Below, in pieces: positions 7,470-17,300 of a stretch of 33,802 nucleotides of DNA. Location: positions 1 to 33,802 of the forward strand of contig JAGUZQ010000013.1 in assembly GCA_020060765.1 (NCBI GenBank). Direction: 5' to 3'. Every line of letters begins with the position of its first letter. The first letter of the stretch is position 1. The stretch comes from Planctomycetota bacterium (GTDB lineage: Bacteria > Planctomycetota > SZUA-567). The position numbers were made by a program, and so were the translations under genes. Under the pieces are notes generated by a model. It did no database searches. It saw nothing but the letters and a program-made list of their open reading frames with translations, and had not been told where the DNA came from.

Positions 7470-8363
7470 TCAATCCGGTTTCCGTTTATTCTTTAGTCCC
7501 GCCAGGTATTCGCGGTAGAGTTTGGGCGAGCGTCCGGTCTCGCGTTTGAACGCGCGGCTGAAGGAATACAGCGAGTCGAATCCGCACGCCAGCGCGATTT
7601 CCGACACGTTCATTTTCGATGAGGCCAGCAGCCTCGAAGCCTGGTTGATCCGCGTCCTGGCCACGTATTTTCCCAGGCTGATGCCAAACGCCTGCCGGAA
7701 CAGCGCCCGCAGATGGCTGGCCGAAAGATGCGCCTGTTCCGCCAAATCCTCCAGATGTAAAGGTTTATCGAGGCGTTGATAGATAAACTTGCAGACCTGG
7801 CGGATGCGTTCCTGGTCGGGGGTGAATTTCAGGCGCGATTCCGGTTGGGCGTAGCGTTCCGCCTCGCGGAGTTCGCTCAGGTACAGGCCCAGGTGCAGCG
7901 GCAGCCTTTCCTCGGCTGGAGCGCGTCCGGACTGGGCACGCAAATACTCTCGGGTAAAGACTTTGAGATAATCCCACGCCCGCAGCGACACCTCTGCCGT
8001 GCGGTTACGCAGCGACGCCAGCGGCTCTTCCGACGTCATTTCAAAAGTGATGAAAAGCCAGAAAATACTGTCTTTCACAAAGTCGGCGTAATGGTGAAAC
8101 TGGTGCGGAAAAATCAGCAGGGCTTTCCCGGGTGACAAAGGAAAAAAGTTGCCGTCCAGCACCACCGAACCGGTAGTTTCCAGGTTGGTGATGAGAACGT
8201 AGCGGTGGTGGATCGAATCGCGATGGCCGGGTTTGGTCTGGTTATTGAACATGATCACGTTGTGCGGCAGCACGCTTTGGTAAGGTGCAAACCCGCTGTA
8301 GATGTTGGCGGGAAAACCGGATTCTATCGCGTTACGAGCAATCTCGCGCAGGCTGGGAACCAT
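7470..8363 (-). CDS. AraC-family transcriptional regulator
   Basis: The 297-residue product has an N-terminal cupin-like sensing half, with the typical FPLSPGKALLIFPHQFHHY block. The C-terminal AraC DNA-binding half (about 195-295) has two helix-turn-helix units: LAEQAHLSASHLRALFRQAF, then VSEIALACGFDSLYSFSRAF, followed by KRETGRSPKLYR. This layout belongs to sugar-responsive AraC regulators. It is divergent from the Gfo/Idh/MocA oxidoreductase gene (8514), which is its most likely target, and is followed by the histidine kinase gene. The ATG at 8363 was preferred over an upstream in-frame TTG at 8372 because GAGGG sits about 9 nt before the ATG. The effector cannot be told from sequence. Confidence 0.9.
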   Translation of the reverse strand: MVPSLREIARNAIESGFPANIYSGFAPYQSVLPHNVIMFNNQTKPGHRDSIHHRYVLITNLETTGSVVLDGNFFPLSPGKALLIFPHQFHHYADFVKDSIFWLFITFEMTSEEPLASLRNRTAEVSLRAWDYLKVFTREYLRAQSGRAPAEERLPLHLGLYLSELREAERYAQPESRLKFTPDQERIRQVCKFIYQRLDKPLHLEDLAEQAHLSASHLRALFRQAFGISLGKYVARTRINQASRLLASSKMNVSEIALACGFDSLYSFSRAFKRETGRSPKLYREYLAGLKNKRKPD

Positions 8364-8513
8364 TTTCAGCAACCCTCAATAATCACTTTTGTTAAACATT
8401 AAACCATATTTGCTATTCCTTGGCAATAACAAAGGTTGTATATTCAAGCAGATTCATGGAGTTTCTTTTTGCGTTTTTTGTATAAAAATGTATTGCACGA
8501 TTGAAAGGAACAG

Positions 8514-9695
8514 ATGATGAAAACCGTCGGTATCGGGATGATCGGCTGCGGCGGCCGCAACAACGGCGTGGTGGCACAGACACTGAAGTCAGGCGGCAAG
8601 CGCCTGAAGGTAGTGGCGGCGTACGACCCCAATCCGAAACAGATGGAGCATACGCGCGGCATGTTCAATCCGGATCTGACCGCGTACGAAAGTTACCAGG
8701 CGTTGCTGAAAGATCCGGCGGTAGACTGGGTGACGATCGGGTCGTGGAACTGTTTCCACAAGCAGCAGGTAATCGATTCCTTCAAGGCAGGCAAGCACGT
8801 CTTCTGCGAAAAACCGCTGGCTACCACTATCGAGGACTGCGACGCCATGATGAAGGCGTGGAAGAAAAGCGACCGGATGTTTTCCATCGGCTTCACTTTG
8901 CGCTACTCCCCCCACTACCGCAAGATCCGCGAACTGATCGAGCAGAAAACCGTCGGCGACATCATCAGCCTGGAGTTCAACGAAACCCTCGCGTTCAACC
9001 ACGGCGGCTATATCCACGGCGACTGGCGGCGCAAGACCGAATACGCCGGCACGCATCTGCTGGAAAAATGCTGCCACGACCTCGACCTCGTCAACTGGAT
9101 GGTGCAGAGCAACGCCAGGCGCGTAGCCAGCTTCGGCGGCACCGACTTTTTCCTGCCCAGGAACCGCAAGCACGTGAAACGCCTCGGCGTCTGCAAGAAA
9201 GGCTACTCCAAGGGCGCGTCTGCCTACGAAAGCTGGCAATTCCATAAGAAGGATTGCTACGGCTACTCCGATCCGTTCGGCACCGACAAGGACATCATCG
9301 ACAACCAGGTGGCGATTATCGAATTCGCCAACAACGTGCGCGCGACTTTCCACACCAATTGCAACTCCGCCATTCCCGAACGGCGCATGTATATCAACGG
9401 CACCGAAGGCGCCATCCGCGCCGACGTGATAGCGGGCAGGATCGAAGTTTGCCGCATCGGCTGGGAAGAGAAGGTCAAGGAAGTCAAGGCTGGTGTCAGT
9501 GGCGGCCACGGCGGCGGCGACGAAATCCTGGGCAAGAGCATCGCCGATTCGATGCTGAAGGGGAAAGCCCCGTTCACCAGCCTGGAAGACGGCCTGAAAT
9601 CCGCGGTCACTGCCTTCGGCATTGACAAGGCAATGGAAACCGGCAAGGTGGTGGACATGGCCCCGCTGTGGAAAAAGGTGGGGATCAAACTTTAA
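8514..9695 (+). CDS. Gfo/Idh/MocA-family NAD(P)-dependent oxidoreductase
   Basis: The 393-residue protein begins with a Rossmann dinucleotide-binding motif (GMIGCGGRNNG, 8-18). The family signature EKPLA has its catalytic-type lysine at K100. A later acidic/His pair (H188-D189 in KCCHDLDLVNW) fits the substrate site of the family. There is no Tat or Sec signal, so it is cytoplasmic, unlike many secreted relatives in this group of bacteria. The reaction is probably oxidation or reduction of a sugar or inositol hydroxyl. Two ATGs occur in a row; AAAGGA (8504-8509) lies 4 nt before the first and 7 nt before the second, so translation may begin at 8517. The divergent AraC regulator is the likely controller. 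A hairpin terminator follows. Confidence 0.9.
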   Translation: MMKTVGIGMIGCGGRNNGVVAQTLKSGGKRLKVVAAYDPNPKQMEHTRGMFNPDLTAYESYQALLKDPAVDWVTIGSWNCFHKQQVIDSFKAGKHVFCEKPLATTIEDCDAMMKAWKKSDRMFSIGFTLRYSPHYRKIRELIEQKTVGDIISLEFNETLAFNHGGYIHGDWRRKTEYAGTHLLEKCCHDLDLVNWMVQSNARRVASFGGTDFFLPRNRKHVKRLGVCKKGYSKGASAYESWQFHKKDCYGYSDPFGTDKDIIDNQVAIIEFANNVRATFHTNCNSAIPERRMYINGTEGAIRADVIAGRIEVCRIGWEEKVKEVKAGVSGGHGGGDEILGKSIADSMLKGKAPFTSLEDGLKSAVTAFGIDKAMETGKVVDMAPLWKKVGIKL

Positions 9696-9721
9696 GCTGA
9701 GGGTTGATTAAGCTGATTGAG

Positions 9722-9749
9722 GGGGAGGCGCGGAATTCTGCGCCTCCCC
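9722..9749 (+). terminator. Strong hairpin after the oxidoreductase gene
   Basis: GGGGAGGCGC (9722-9731) pairs perfectly with GCGCCTCCCC (9740-9749) around GGAATTCT, starting 26 nt past the stop codon. The following TTGTATTG is only weakly T-rich. It most likely ends the oxidoreductase transcript. The rest of 9750-9902 shows no gene I can support. Confidence 0.7.
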
Positions 9750-9902
9750 TTGTATTGCTGCGAGGGACATTTGCCCCATCTCTCTTTGTCTTTGACATAG
9801 TCCCGATACGTTCAAAAATACCGTCATGGGTAATCCCAAAGCCGATCCGGCCACGCCTTCCAGCCGGACAACTGGCTACATCGCGCACCGTACCCGTCCT
9901 GT

Positions 9903-11102
9903 CTAATGGCTCATTGCCTTTTGAATCTTTTCGCTGACCAGTTTCATGAGTTCCGCATGGTTATTGCATGCCGCAAACTCTTCCTTGGAGATCGTAACGC
10001 CTAGCGGCAGCATGAGTCGCACCGTCTTCCCGTCGCCAGTCACGCCTTCGCTCGGGGTCATGTCAGCCATGGTTTCGGACGGCTCCTGTTTTTTCTTTTC
10101 TTCTAATTTCACGGCGAGCTTTTTTGCGATTTTCTGAATGTGCACATGCCAGCCGGGCTCCAGTTTCTCGATTTCCTTCTCATCCAGCACCTGAACTTTG
10201 TCCATGCGCCGCTTATAGCAGCTGTCGATGATTTTTTTGAATACCTTCCGGTTTTTGCTGTCAGTGAGCATATAGTCCGCAAAGCTCTCGGCCAATCCAT
10301 AGTGCAGGCCAATGTCGCCCGAACCCCATTGGTTACTATCCCATTTTACGCATTCCTTCAGGCTGGGCGCAAAGTCCGGTTCCTCCTGTATCTTGCGTAC
10401 CAGGTTCTCCATATGGAACCCCCGATTGCGGCGGAGCTCTATCTCCTCTTGGCTTGTGCCTTTTTCGCGAAGATTGAAGGTCTCGAAGAAGGTGGCGCAG
10501 CCCTCGTTGACGAATACGGGCAGAAGCGCCCGACCCGAATACTTGCGGAACATCGCGTGCGTGCCCTCGTGTTGCAGGGTGCCGCGATTGAAGTTATTAC
10601 AGAAGTCCGGTTGCTTGCCCTCCTCCAGGTTCCAGGGGAAAGTCGCCACATGCAGCACTGGCCAGCCCGCTTTCCAGAAATCCACCCAGTGCACTCCTCC
10701 GCTCCATTCAGGAGCCGAAGTCCCTTGCATATAGCCTTTCCGGTCCTTGTAGACCACTACATCCATCTTGGCAAGCATATTGCCTGCTGGCGGCATGGGG
10801 AAGATATCATCAAAGGTGGTGATAAAGTAGTCCATATACGCTACGGTTTCAGCCGTAAAACGGGCACTGATGTCGCTCTTCACTTCGTAGGTCTTCTTTT
10901 TGTAGATCCAGAAGCCATCTTCTTGCTTCAGCTTTTCCTCAATGGCCTGGATCTTATTGAGTTCCTCCGGGCTCCAGGACCAGGGAATGTTATAGTAATC
11001 ATTCTCTTCATCCTGGCCATATCCGGATAGAGCCAATAAGGACAGCCCGAGGAGAATCATAAACAATCTGGGTAAGTTTTCATGGATTAGTTCACGGTTC
11101 AT
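9903..11102 (-). CDS. Secreted HEGTH metalloprotease-like protein
   Basis: This 399-residue protein has a Sec signal (hydrophobic LFMILLGLSLLALSGYGQ, about 13-30). It carries a zinc-peptidase motif HEGTH (H178, E179, H182), followed about 18 residues later by NEGCATFFE, where E200 is the likely third ligand, as in gluzincins. This resembles the DUF1570-type peptidase-like proteins of planctomycetes and their relatives. The C-terminal 100 residues are charged (ending LMKLVSEKIQKAMSH) and have no motif I know. The ATG at 11102 has GGAGG 9 nt upstream and gives the signal peptide; a longer frame to 11180 does not. It should act outside the cytoplasmic membrane on proteins, but it could also be inactive with a structural role. 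No partner gene is evident. Confidence 0.75.
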   Translation of the reverse strand: MNRELIHENLPRLFMILLGLSLLALSGYGQDEENDYYNIPWSWSPEELNKIQAIEEKLKQEDGFWIYKKKTYEVKSDISARFTAETVAYMDYFITTFDDIFPMPPAGNMLAKMDVVVYKDRKGYMQGTSAPEWSGGVHWVDFWKAGWPVLHVATFPWNLEEGKQPDFCNNFNRGTLQHEGTHAMFRKYSGRALLPVFVNEGCATFFETFNLREKGTSQEEIELRRNRGFHMENLVRKIQEEPDFAPSLKECVKWDSNQWGSGDIGLHYGLAESFADYMLTDSKNRKVFKKIIDSCYKRRMDKVQVLDEKEIEKLEPGWHVHIQKIAKKLAVKLEEKKKQEPSETMADMTPSEGVTGDGKTVRLMLPLGVTISKEEFAACNNHAELMKLVSEKIQKAMSH

Positions 11103-11465
11103 CTCGTTATTCCTCCGGTTAGCTGTTGCAAAAATCCCTCTGTTACCAGGGATGAAAACCAATGTGGGCTGCGCCCACAACCAAATTTTTAATCATGCGC
11201 CAGGGGGCGCTTTCCTTGTGTGCGGACTTTGGCGAATAGCCGAAGCGCGTGCTCTGCACGCGGGTCTGCCGCACACCACTTCCGACCTCTTGTACTGACG
11301 TTCATCCTTTTCAATCTGACAGCTTTTCAGGCTGAATGCTGACGTTAAGTGAAAACTCGTTTTGAAAAATGGTGCTTGCTCCTTCAAGTTTCACTCGCGC
11401 GGTTTTAAAACATAGCTCGTTATTTCTCCGGTTCTCTGTTGGCTTTTGTTTTGCACAAAATAGCA
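11103..11465. other. Intergenic region with a duplicated leader sequence
   Basis: The peptidase leader (11103-11128), which contains its ribosome site, is repeated with 23 of 26 bases identical at 11416-11441. The second copy is followed only by ATG TTT TAA on the minus strand. Between them lies a short minus frame of about 64 codons (11193-11387) with an unusual Arg/Ala/Pro-rich composition and no recognisable domain, which I do not call a gene. A small palindrome GTGGGCTGCGCCCAC lies near 11163. The region may be the scar of a duplicated and lost gene. Confidence 0.45.
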
Positions 11466-12269
11466 TCATTTGTCCGATGGCGGATTATATGATTGGGTAG
11501 AAAGCTTTTTAAAGTACAAAACAACTCTGTTAATACTCCTTAGCGGAGAACCGTTGGGATTAGAGTTTGAAGCTTTCCGCCATTTATCTTGAGCCATTAA
11601 AAGTAATTTCAAATCCGCTATATCGTTGTATGATTTAAGAACCCAAGCTGTGTGTTCAACGACATCAGTGTTATTTGACTTTATCCACTCGCGTAAAACA
11701 TTGTGAACCACGTCATATGAACTTAAATGTGGCTGAAATGTAGAGTCAATCGAAAGATACTTTATGAGATGCTCTCGTTTATCAGGTGACTCAGTTATAA
11801 AAGCAACAATAAACTCGGCTGTGGGTAATGTATCTGACCTTATAATGTACCGCATACAATTTGATTCAATGGCTTTTAATCGTTCTCTACCTTCAGAGCT
11901 ATTTTTTAATGCGGGGGATTCTATCCAATAATTTTCCCAACGCATTAAAGTCCGAATAAATGCCGATGCTATCTCTGGCGTTACTTCGCCTTCTCCTAGT
12001 ACTCTCATTGCAAGACAGCTTTCATCAACATCAGTTGAGTCTAATGCCTTTAAAGCATCTTCAATAGATGACTTTTTAAGATTCTCATACCTCGTCTGTC
12101 TTAAAGCATCTTCAAAAGTGATTGGGGCTCCACAGCATCCTGCAAAAATGAGCACTATACAGAATGAAGAAAGAACAAGGCATATCGAATCGGAAACTGT
12201 GGTTGTCCGCGCTTCCTGTCGCGTCGTAGAAAATTTTGCCGGAGACCTTTTTTGTAATGTTGCCAGCAT
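11466..12269 (-). CDS. Putative lipoprotein, helical, unknown function
   Basis: The frame encodes about 267 residues from the ATG at 12269. A hydrophobic stretch ending VLIFAGCCG (ORF residues about 38-57) looks like a lipoprotein signal with a cysteine after AG, but it is preceded by some 30 basic residues that are too long for a normal n-region. The true start may therefore be further in, near a GTG. After the cysteine the protein is alpha-helical with repeated Leu/Ala patterns (for example ALKALDSTDVDESCLAMRVL), faintly like HEAT-type repeats; I would not assign a family. The gene is clearly richer in A/T than its neighbours and uses many AAA, TTT and TCT codons, which suggests a recent origin from another genome. 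Confidence 0.6.
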   Translation of the reverse strand: MLATLQKRSPAKFSTTRQEARTTTVSDSICLVLSSFCIVLIFAGCCGAPITFEDALRQTRYENLKKSSIEDALKALDSTDVDESCLAMRVLGEGEVTPEIASAFIRTLMRWENYWIESPALKNSSEGRERLKAIESNCMRYIIRSDTLPTAEFIVAFITESPDKREHLIKYLSIDSTFQPHLSSYDVVHNVLREWIKSNNTDVVEHTAWVLKSYNDIADLKLLLMAQDKWRKASNSNPNGSPLRSINRVVLYFKKLSTQSYNPPSDK

Positions 12270-12416
12270 GAGACGCCAATCCTGCCTATGACCAGACACA
12301 CCTATTTTACCACCTGTTACCTTAATGTGGCAAGGATTATTCGTGCTTAATACTACAACGCAAATTTTGGCCGAAGCATTTGGGAAGTATAGGGCACGGA
12401 TAATTCCCCGACAAAA

Positions 12417-12599
12417 TCAGCGTTTTTTCCGTAGCGGGATGAGCTTCCTTCTCTCGATCAAAAGCCCGGGCGACTCCAGCGTCCGGCACACTGTATCTTT
12501 TTCTGTATCGGCATAAAGTTCTTTCAGTTCCACCTCGGAGATGTCTTCAGTCAGCCTGCCCGACATCCGGATTGAAGCACCCTTCCGTTTGTTTTGCAA
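12417..12599 (-). pseudogene. Gene fragment, unknown family
   Basis: A minus frame ends at 12417 and stays open upstream to about 12689 without an ATG. It reads like a real protein (RPALSETERESFRIFLQN..., then RMSGRLTEDISEVELKELYA, ending with the basic RKLIPLRKKR). In a second minus frame just upstream, about 12620-12740, a stretch reads YPGDDDIVAVIHARR, which is faintly like the C-terminus of ParE/RelE-type toxins. The two halves may be one gene broken by a frameshift, or two decayed neighbours. The start given is an in-frame TTG and is arbitrary. No function is claimed. Confidence 0.33.
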
Positions 12600-12796
12600 G
12601 AAGATTCGGAAACTTTCGCGTTCGGTTTCGGAAAGCGCAGGCCGGGCGCTTCCTCCGGTTTTGTCGCCCTGCGCGCGTGAATGACAGCGACTATATCATC
12701 GTCGCCGGGATAGGCGCGGTCGAGGCAGGCTGAGTCCTGCCTGAAAATTTTCCGAAAAAATTTGCCTAAGGGAAAAAGTATGGTAAACTTTTCCTG

Positions 12797-12814
12797 TGAG
12801 CAAACGTTTGCTCA
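12797..12814. promoter_or_regulatory. LacI-family-type operator palindrome
   Basis: TGAGCAAACGTTTGCTCA is a perfect 18-bp palindrome with the central AAACGTTT typical of LacI/GalR/PurR-type operators. It lies 41 nt before the start codon of the URO-D-like gene. A possible promoter (TTGCCT at 12762-12767, TAAACT at 12784-12789) is just upstream, so a bound repressor would sit near the transcription start. No LacI-type gene with a LacI DNA-binding domain is in the window. Confidence 0.7.
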
Positions 12815-12854
12815 TGCGTTTGACGATTTTTCCCTTTTTTCTGGAGACGCCGGA

Positions 12855-14036
12855 ATGCCTCTCAATGATAGCAACTGCAAGCACGATAAGTCGGGACACA
12901 TCGCCCGGGTCAAGGCGGTTTTCCGGGGCGGGCAACCTGATCGGACGCCGTTGTGCGAGCAGGTAATTCCCTGTTCCGTAGCCAGCGAAATTCTGGGACG
13001 AAAAGCCTACACCGGCTCCTCGGATTTAAGCTACCATGTCTGCCTGGCGAAGCTGCGGGGCGCGGCAGCGGTCGAGGAATTGCGCGCGCAGGTGTTTGAC
13101 GACCTGGTAGCGGTTACGCGCAAATTGGAACTGGACATTCTCCTCGTCAACGATTCGGTGGGAAGAGTCGGCGTGGCGCAGGCGATCGAGCAGCTGGACG
13201 AATACTCCTTCCGCCTCAGCGACGGGGAGAACTGGTCGGTCTGCAAGTTCGATCCCGCCTCCCACCAGTTCGGCACGGTCAGGGCGTCGTGGCGCGAGCC
13301 GGAGTTGGAAGAGGTAGTCACGATCATGCAGAACAGAATCGCGCAGGGGCCGACGCGGCGCGAGGAACTGCCCTACCACTACCAGCGCGCAATCGCGGAA
13401 TGCGCCGGCGAATTCGTGATAGCAGGCTGTTCGTTCATGTCAATTCCGATGAAACCGGGTTGGCTGGAAGCTTCGCTGCTGGAGCCGGAACTTACCGCCG
13501 ATTACCTCGACCTGATCGTGGAGGAGAATATCGCCTACATGGAACTGCAACGGCAACACGGTATCTGGCTGTTCAACGGCGGGGGCGATTTCGCCTATAA
13601 TACCGGGCCGATCTATTCGCCAAAGTTTTTCGGGGAGGTGATGGCGCCGCGCTGGAAAAAGATGTTCGACTGGTGCCGGGAGCACGACGCGATTTACGTT
13701 TTCCGTTCCGACGGCAATCTCTGGCCAGTCGCTGACAGCCTGTTCGGCCAGGCGCGACCCCAGGCGTATTACGAAGTCGACCACGACGCGGGGATGACTT
13801 TCGACCGGTTACGAGAAGCGTTTCCTGAGCTGGTGCTGGTCGGCAACGTGAGTTGCGACACGCTGCAACGGGGCACGGCGGAGGAAGTGCGGAAGATGAC
13901 GCGGTACTGCCTCGACTCAGCCGCGCCACGCGTAATCATCGCCAGCGCCAACTCGCTGCTGCACGGCACGCCGCTGGAAAACATTTACGCGATGTACGAC
14001 ACGGCCAAGGAATACCGCGCCTGTCAGGTGGGCTGA
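12855..14036 (+). CDS. Uroporphyrinogen decarboxylase-like (URO-D superfamily) protein
   Basis: The 393-residue cytoplasmic protein starts with HIARVKAVFRGGQPDRTPLCEQ, the usual opening of URO-D/methyltransferase-type barrels. It continues with FVIAGCSFMSIPMKPGWLEA, GGGDFAYNTGPIYSPKFFGEVMAPRWKKMF and VLVGNVSCDTLQRGTAEEV, all at the expected spacing for this fold. In carbohydrate-degrading bacteria of this type such genes are numerous and are unlikely to make haem; they may demethylate or transfer methyl groups, but the substrate is unknown. The ATG at 12855 follows CTGGAGA with 7 nt spacing. An open frame extends upstream to 12762 but runs through the operator palindrome and is not conserved-looking. 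The operator suggests induction by a sugar through a LacI-type repressor. Confidence 0.82.
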   Translation: MPLNDSNCKHDKSGHIARVKAVFRGGQPDRTPLCEQVIPCSVASEILGRKAYTGSSDLSYHVCLAKLRGAAAVEELRAQVFDDLVAVTRKLELDILLVNDSVGRVGVAQAIEQLDEYSFRLSDGENWSVCKFDPASHQFGTVRASWREPELEEVVTIMQNRIAQGPTRREELPYHYQRAIAECAGEFVIAGCSFMSIPMKPGWLEASLLEPELTADYLDLIVEENIAYMELQRQHGIWLFNGGGDFAYNTGPIYSPKFFGEVMAPRWKKMFDWCREHDAIYVFRSDGNLWPVADSLFGQARPQAYYEVDHDAGMTFDRLREAFPELVLVGNVSCDTLQRGTAEEVRKMTRYCLDSAAPRVIIASANSLLHGTPLENIYAMYDTAKEYRACQVG

Positions 14037-14081
14037 CAGGTTAACGACGCACCGGCTTGACGGGTTAGTGGGTTGAGGGTA

Positions 14082-14103
14082 GCGCAGGCGATTACGCCTG
14101 CGC
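14082..14103 (+). terminator. Hairpin after the URO-D-like gene
   Basis: GCGCAGGCG (14082-14090) pairs perfectly with CGCCTGCGC (14095-14103) around ATTA, 45 nt past the stop. The downstream CATCCTGTTTATTC is moderately T-rich. The remaining bases to 14307 hold a minus-strand open stretch without an ATG (for example SFTVNVFGVDIKGNPTTGTLE) that may be debris of a secreted-protein gene. Confidence 0.6.
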
Positions 14104-14307
14104 CATCCTGTTTATTCTCCGATATTTATTCCAAAGTGCCTGTCGTTGGATTCCCTTTGATATCCACCCCAAAGACGTTTACGGTAAAGGATAATAGCTG
14201 CTTGCTCCCAGACAGGAACTCATTGCAGCTAACAGCTCCAGTTGAGATGCAATCCGTCACCAAACTATTCGATGCTGTTTCCTAAATTCATCTCCCGGTT
14301 TTACCCG

Positions 14308-17300
14308 CTATTCCGACAGTAGCAGTAGTCCGAAGCGAGAAGTATCTATGTAGTTCTTGTCATCCCCGGCCCAGATCACCCGCTTTCTAGCCATAAAATC
14401 CGAACCGTGGTCGCGCACTGAAACAGAGAAGCCCATGAGCGGCTTCCGTGCTACGTTCAGAGCCTTGAGGCTTGCCCACGAAATGCCAATTTCCATCACG
14501 TAGCCCTCGGGTGTCCGGCGCGTCTTCATGGCTGTCTGTTTGAGAGAGAACAAGGCATTTCCAACAAGTTCTTCGGGGCCAGTAAAAATACTATCGGCAG
14601 ACGTTTCTCCACTTCCTTTAGGCAGGAAAATCAATTGCGTATCGTCACCATCAAAACGTGATTTGGCAATATCTCCCTCTCTGTCCCAATCGAAGAAGAA
14701 TTCGACGCAGTCGCTTTTCCACGTCGGCAGTTCAACTTCGGTGCAGTCTTTATAGTTCACAATAGCATCGTCCTTGACTTTCAGGAAGAAGTAGAGGCCG
14801 GTCTCATTCCAGGCGGTGGCCATAGTCACCCAGTCGGAGAGCGGCATTGGTGTTCCATACACGTCCTTGTCCTCTACCGCATCTACGGCAACAGCGCTGG
14901 CTGTATGCGGAACAGAGAACATCTTGAGGGCAATCGGCACTGTGAAAACGTATGCTCCGTTTTCAAAACCAAGGCGAAGTTCGTCCCCAAATTCTGGCGT
15001 CTTTACCGCAAGCGGCCAAGAAACGTCTTTTTTGGCAAAGGGCGGCAGGACAAACTTGTCGGCGACGTTCCCGGTTACCCAGTCTGGTTTCGTCAGGGTC
15101 GAGATGGCAACCGTTTGTTCTTCGGCACTCGTACTCGAAAGTGTCGCGACGACACTGGGTTGGTCGCCGGTAGCGCCAAGTGTTACCTTATCAACCTTAA
15201 TCAGGCTAAGGCCTTTTATTCTTATATCAGTTAGAGCCGCTGCGATATCTGCGGGAGTCGCGTTTTTCGCAACGAGATAACAGGGGGCGGCACCAATCGG
15301 AATCGTGGTTCTCACGCCATCGGTTTTTACTTTTACCGGACCTCCCATCATGTCCAACACTTCAAGGTCGAGTAAGGGTAAAGATGCTTCAGACTCAAAG
15401 ACGGGATTCCACAACACTGCAAAGGGGGCTCCGGGGCGGTCAAAAACATATGCGATGGTGTTGCCCTCGACATGCGGCTCCTGGAAGAACTTCGCCTCGT
15501 CGTAGAGCTCGATCATGAAGTTCTGGCCGATCAAGGCGGCATCCGGTGAACCGTCGAAATTGAAAAGAGACATCTCTGGTTTGCCGAGATTGCACCAGCC
15601 AGCAGCGAGATTGAACCAGCTTTGCCGCTCAACCCCGCAGGCCATTTCGTTTGCGAAGTGTTGAGTCATGCGAATGAGTGTAGAGTCCGGGCGATAACCA
15701 TTCAACGTATCGGAGTCGCTGAAATAGGCCGGAAAGTTGTAAAGAGGAGCGATATAAACTCCGGTCTCGGTGTCCCAGATCGGGTATGTTCGACCTGTGA
15801 TAGTTTTTGCTAACTCACGAACACGACTCACATAATCCCGGTCTCTGGTGTGGTACCCGTGGATGGCTATGGCATCCATGCTTTGCCCGGCACCAAGCTT
15901 GAGGCACGATTTCACCCAGCCGTAAAGGTCGCCGCCGACATCCCATGTGCCGCAGAGACCGAGAATCACGGCATTGGGGTTGGCTTTTTTGATATTTTCA
16001 TGAGCGATCCAGGAAAGCGGAAGGTATTCGTTTTCGCGCATTTTGACGCCGGGTTCATTCCAGTTTTCCCAGATATCGATCTTGCCCTTGTAGCGCTTGG
16101 CCATCTCGTAGCAGAAGCGGCCAAACGCTTCCACATCCGGCAGAGGAGCGCCCTTTCCGGCGGATGTGCCGCCTAAACTCGCAGGGCCGGTCTGAATCCA
16201 TTTCGGGAAATCGTATTGGGTGTGATAGTTGCCGTGGGAGGTTAACAAACCCATAATCTCGAAATCGTTACGAAGCAAAAGGTCGACGAAGCGGTCGGTG
16301 TCTTCGTAATAGAACTTGTCCGGCGCTTCCATAATCATCCTCGGGCCGGTCTGGCGATAGGTGTGTATCCAACGCCAGCCTGTACGACGAGCAGCCTTCA
16401 GGTAAATTTCGGGATCTCTTCCCCAAGCAACCATTCGGAACGAAGGATCGGGAGACTGAAGAAGATACGAACGGGCTTCCTCTGTAGTTTCGAGACTTCC
16501 GCCGAATATCTTTGATTTCATCGGCAGTACGCTTAAATCACGGATACCGCCGAAAACGCGTTGAGCCTCGGCTGTTTCACCCGCAGCATTTACCGTTATT
16601 TTTATTTTGTAGAGACGTCGCTCGATTGGAGGCAGGTCGATCAGCGCAAGCGCATGGCCGGTTTCATCAAGATTCCCGTTGATGGTTCCTTTAGTTACTT
16701 CCGCTCCACTCAGGACATCTTCGAGTTTCCATTCCGCCCGGAAGGGAGCCGCTGCTCCCGCGTAGGAAACAATCCGCAGTTCGGCCGTGTCGTGTTCTCC
16801 TACTGTGTAAAGGAGCAGTCGACGCTCCGGATATTGCGCCAAATCCACGGCTGCCTCAAGCGGCTTCGTCGGCGCATAGTCAGTGAGTTTCTCGGTTTCA
16901 ACTTGTACAGCATCAATCCAGATAGTTTTGAATACTGGTTTTACCGCTGACGAAAGGTATATCTGAAAGGCGTAGACTCCCTTTCTCCCGGCATTTGTCA
17001 ATTCCTTGAGATAGTTTTCTCCTACAATCCCCTCGCACGTATAGCGCTTCCACTCTGTTGTAAGCCGGGCAGAACCGGAAATGACTGCTTTCCAACCGCA
17101 ACACAAACGGAAGGTTGCCGAAACGTCCGGCTTATCCGCCTTGGCCTGAAATGAAAGCACGACTCTAGTTTTCGCCGGTACTTCGATAGCGGGGAAGCAG
17201 ACTATCGCTGTATCTGTTTCCGTCTGGTTTGAAATTTTGAGGCTATAACGTCCGTGCGCTGCGGTTTCGTCTGACACTACCGGGTAGACAAACTTCGGCC

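Noticed and set aside
6130..7518. Long plus-strand frame opposite the histidine kinase
   Set aside because: The kinase frame has all PAS, HisKA and ATPase motifs; the plus frame has none and crosses gene borders.
12620..12740. ParE/RelE-like toxin gene (YPGDDDIVAVIHARR)
   Set aside because: Only about 15 residues resemble the family, no start or antitoxin gene was found, and the upstream part of the frame does not fit. Kept only as a remark on gene debris.
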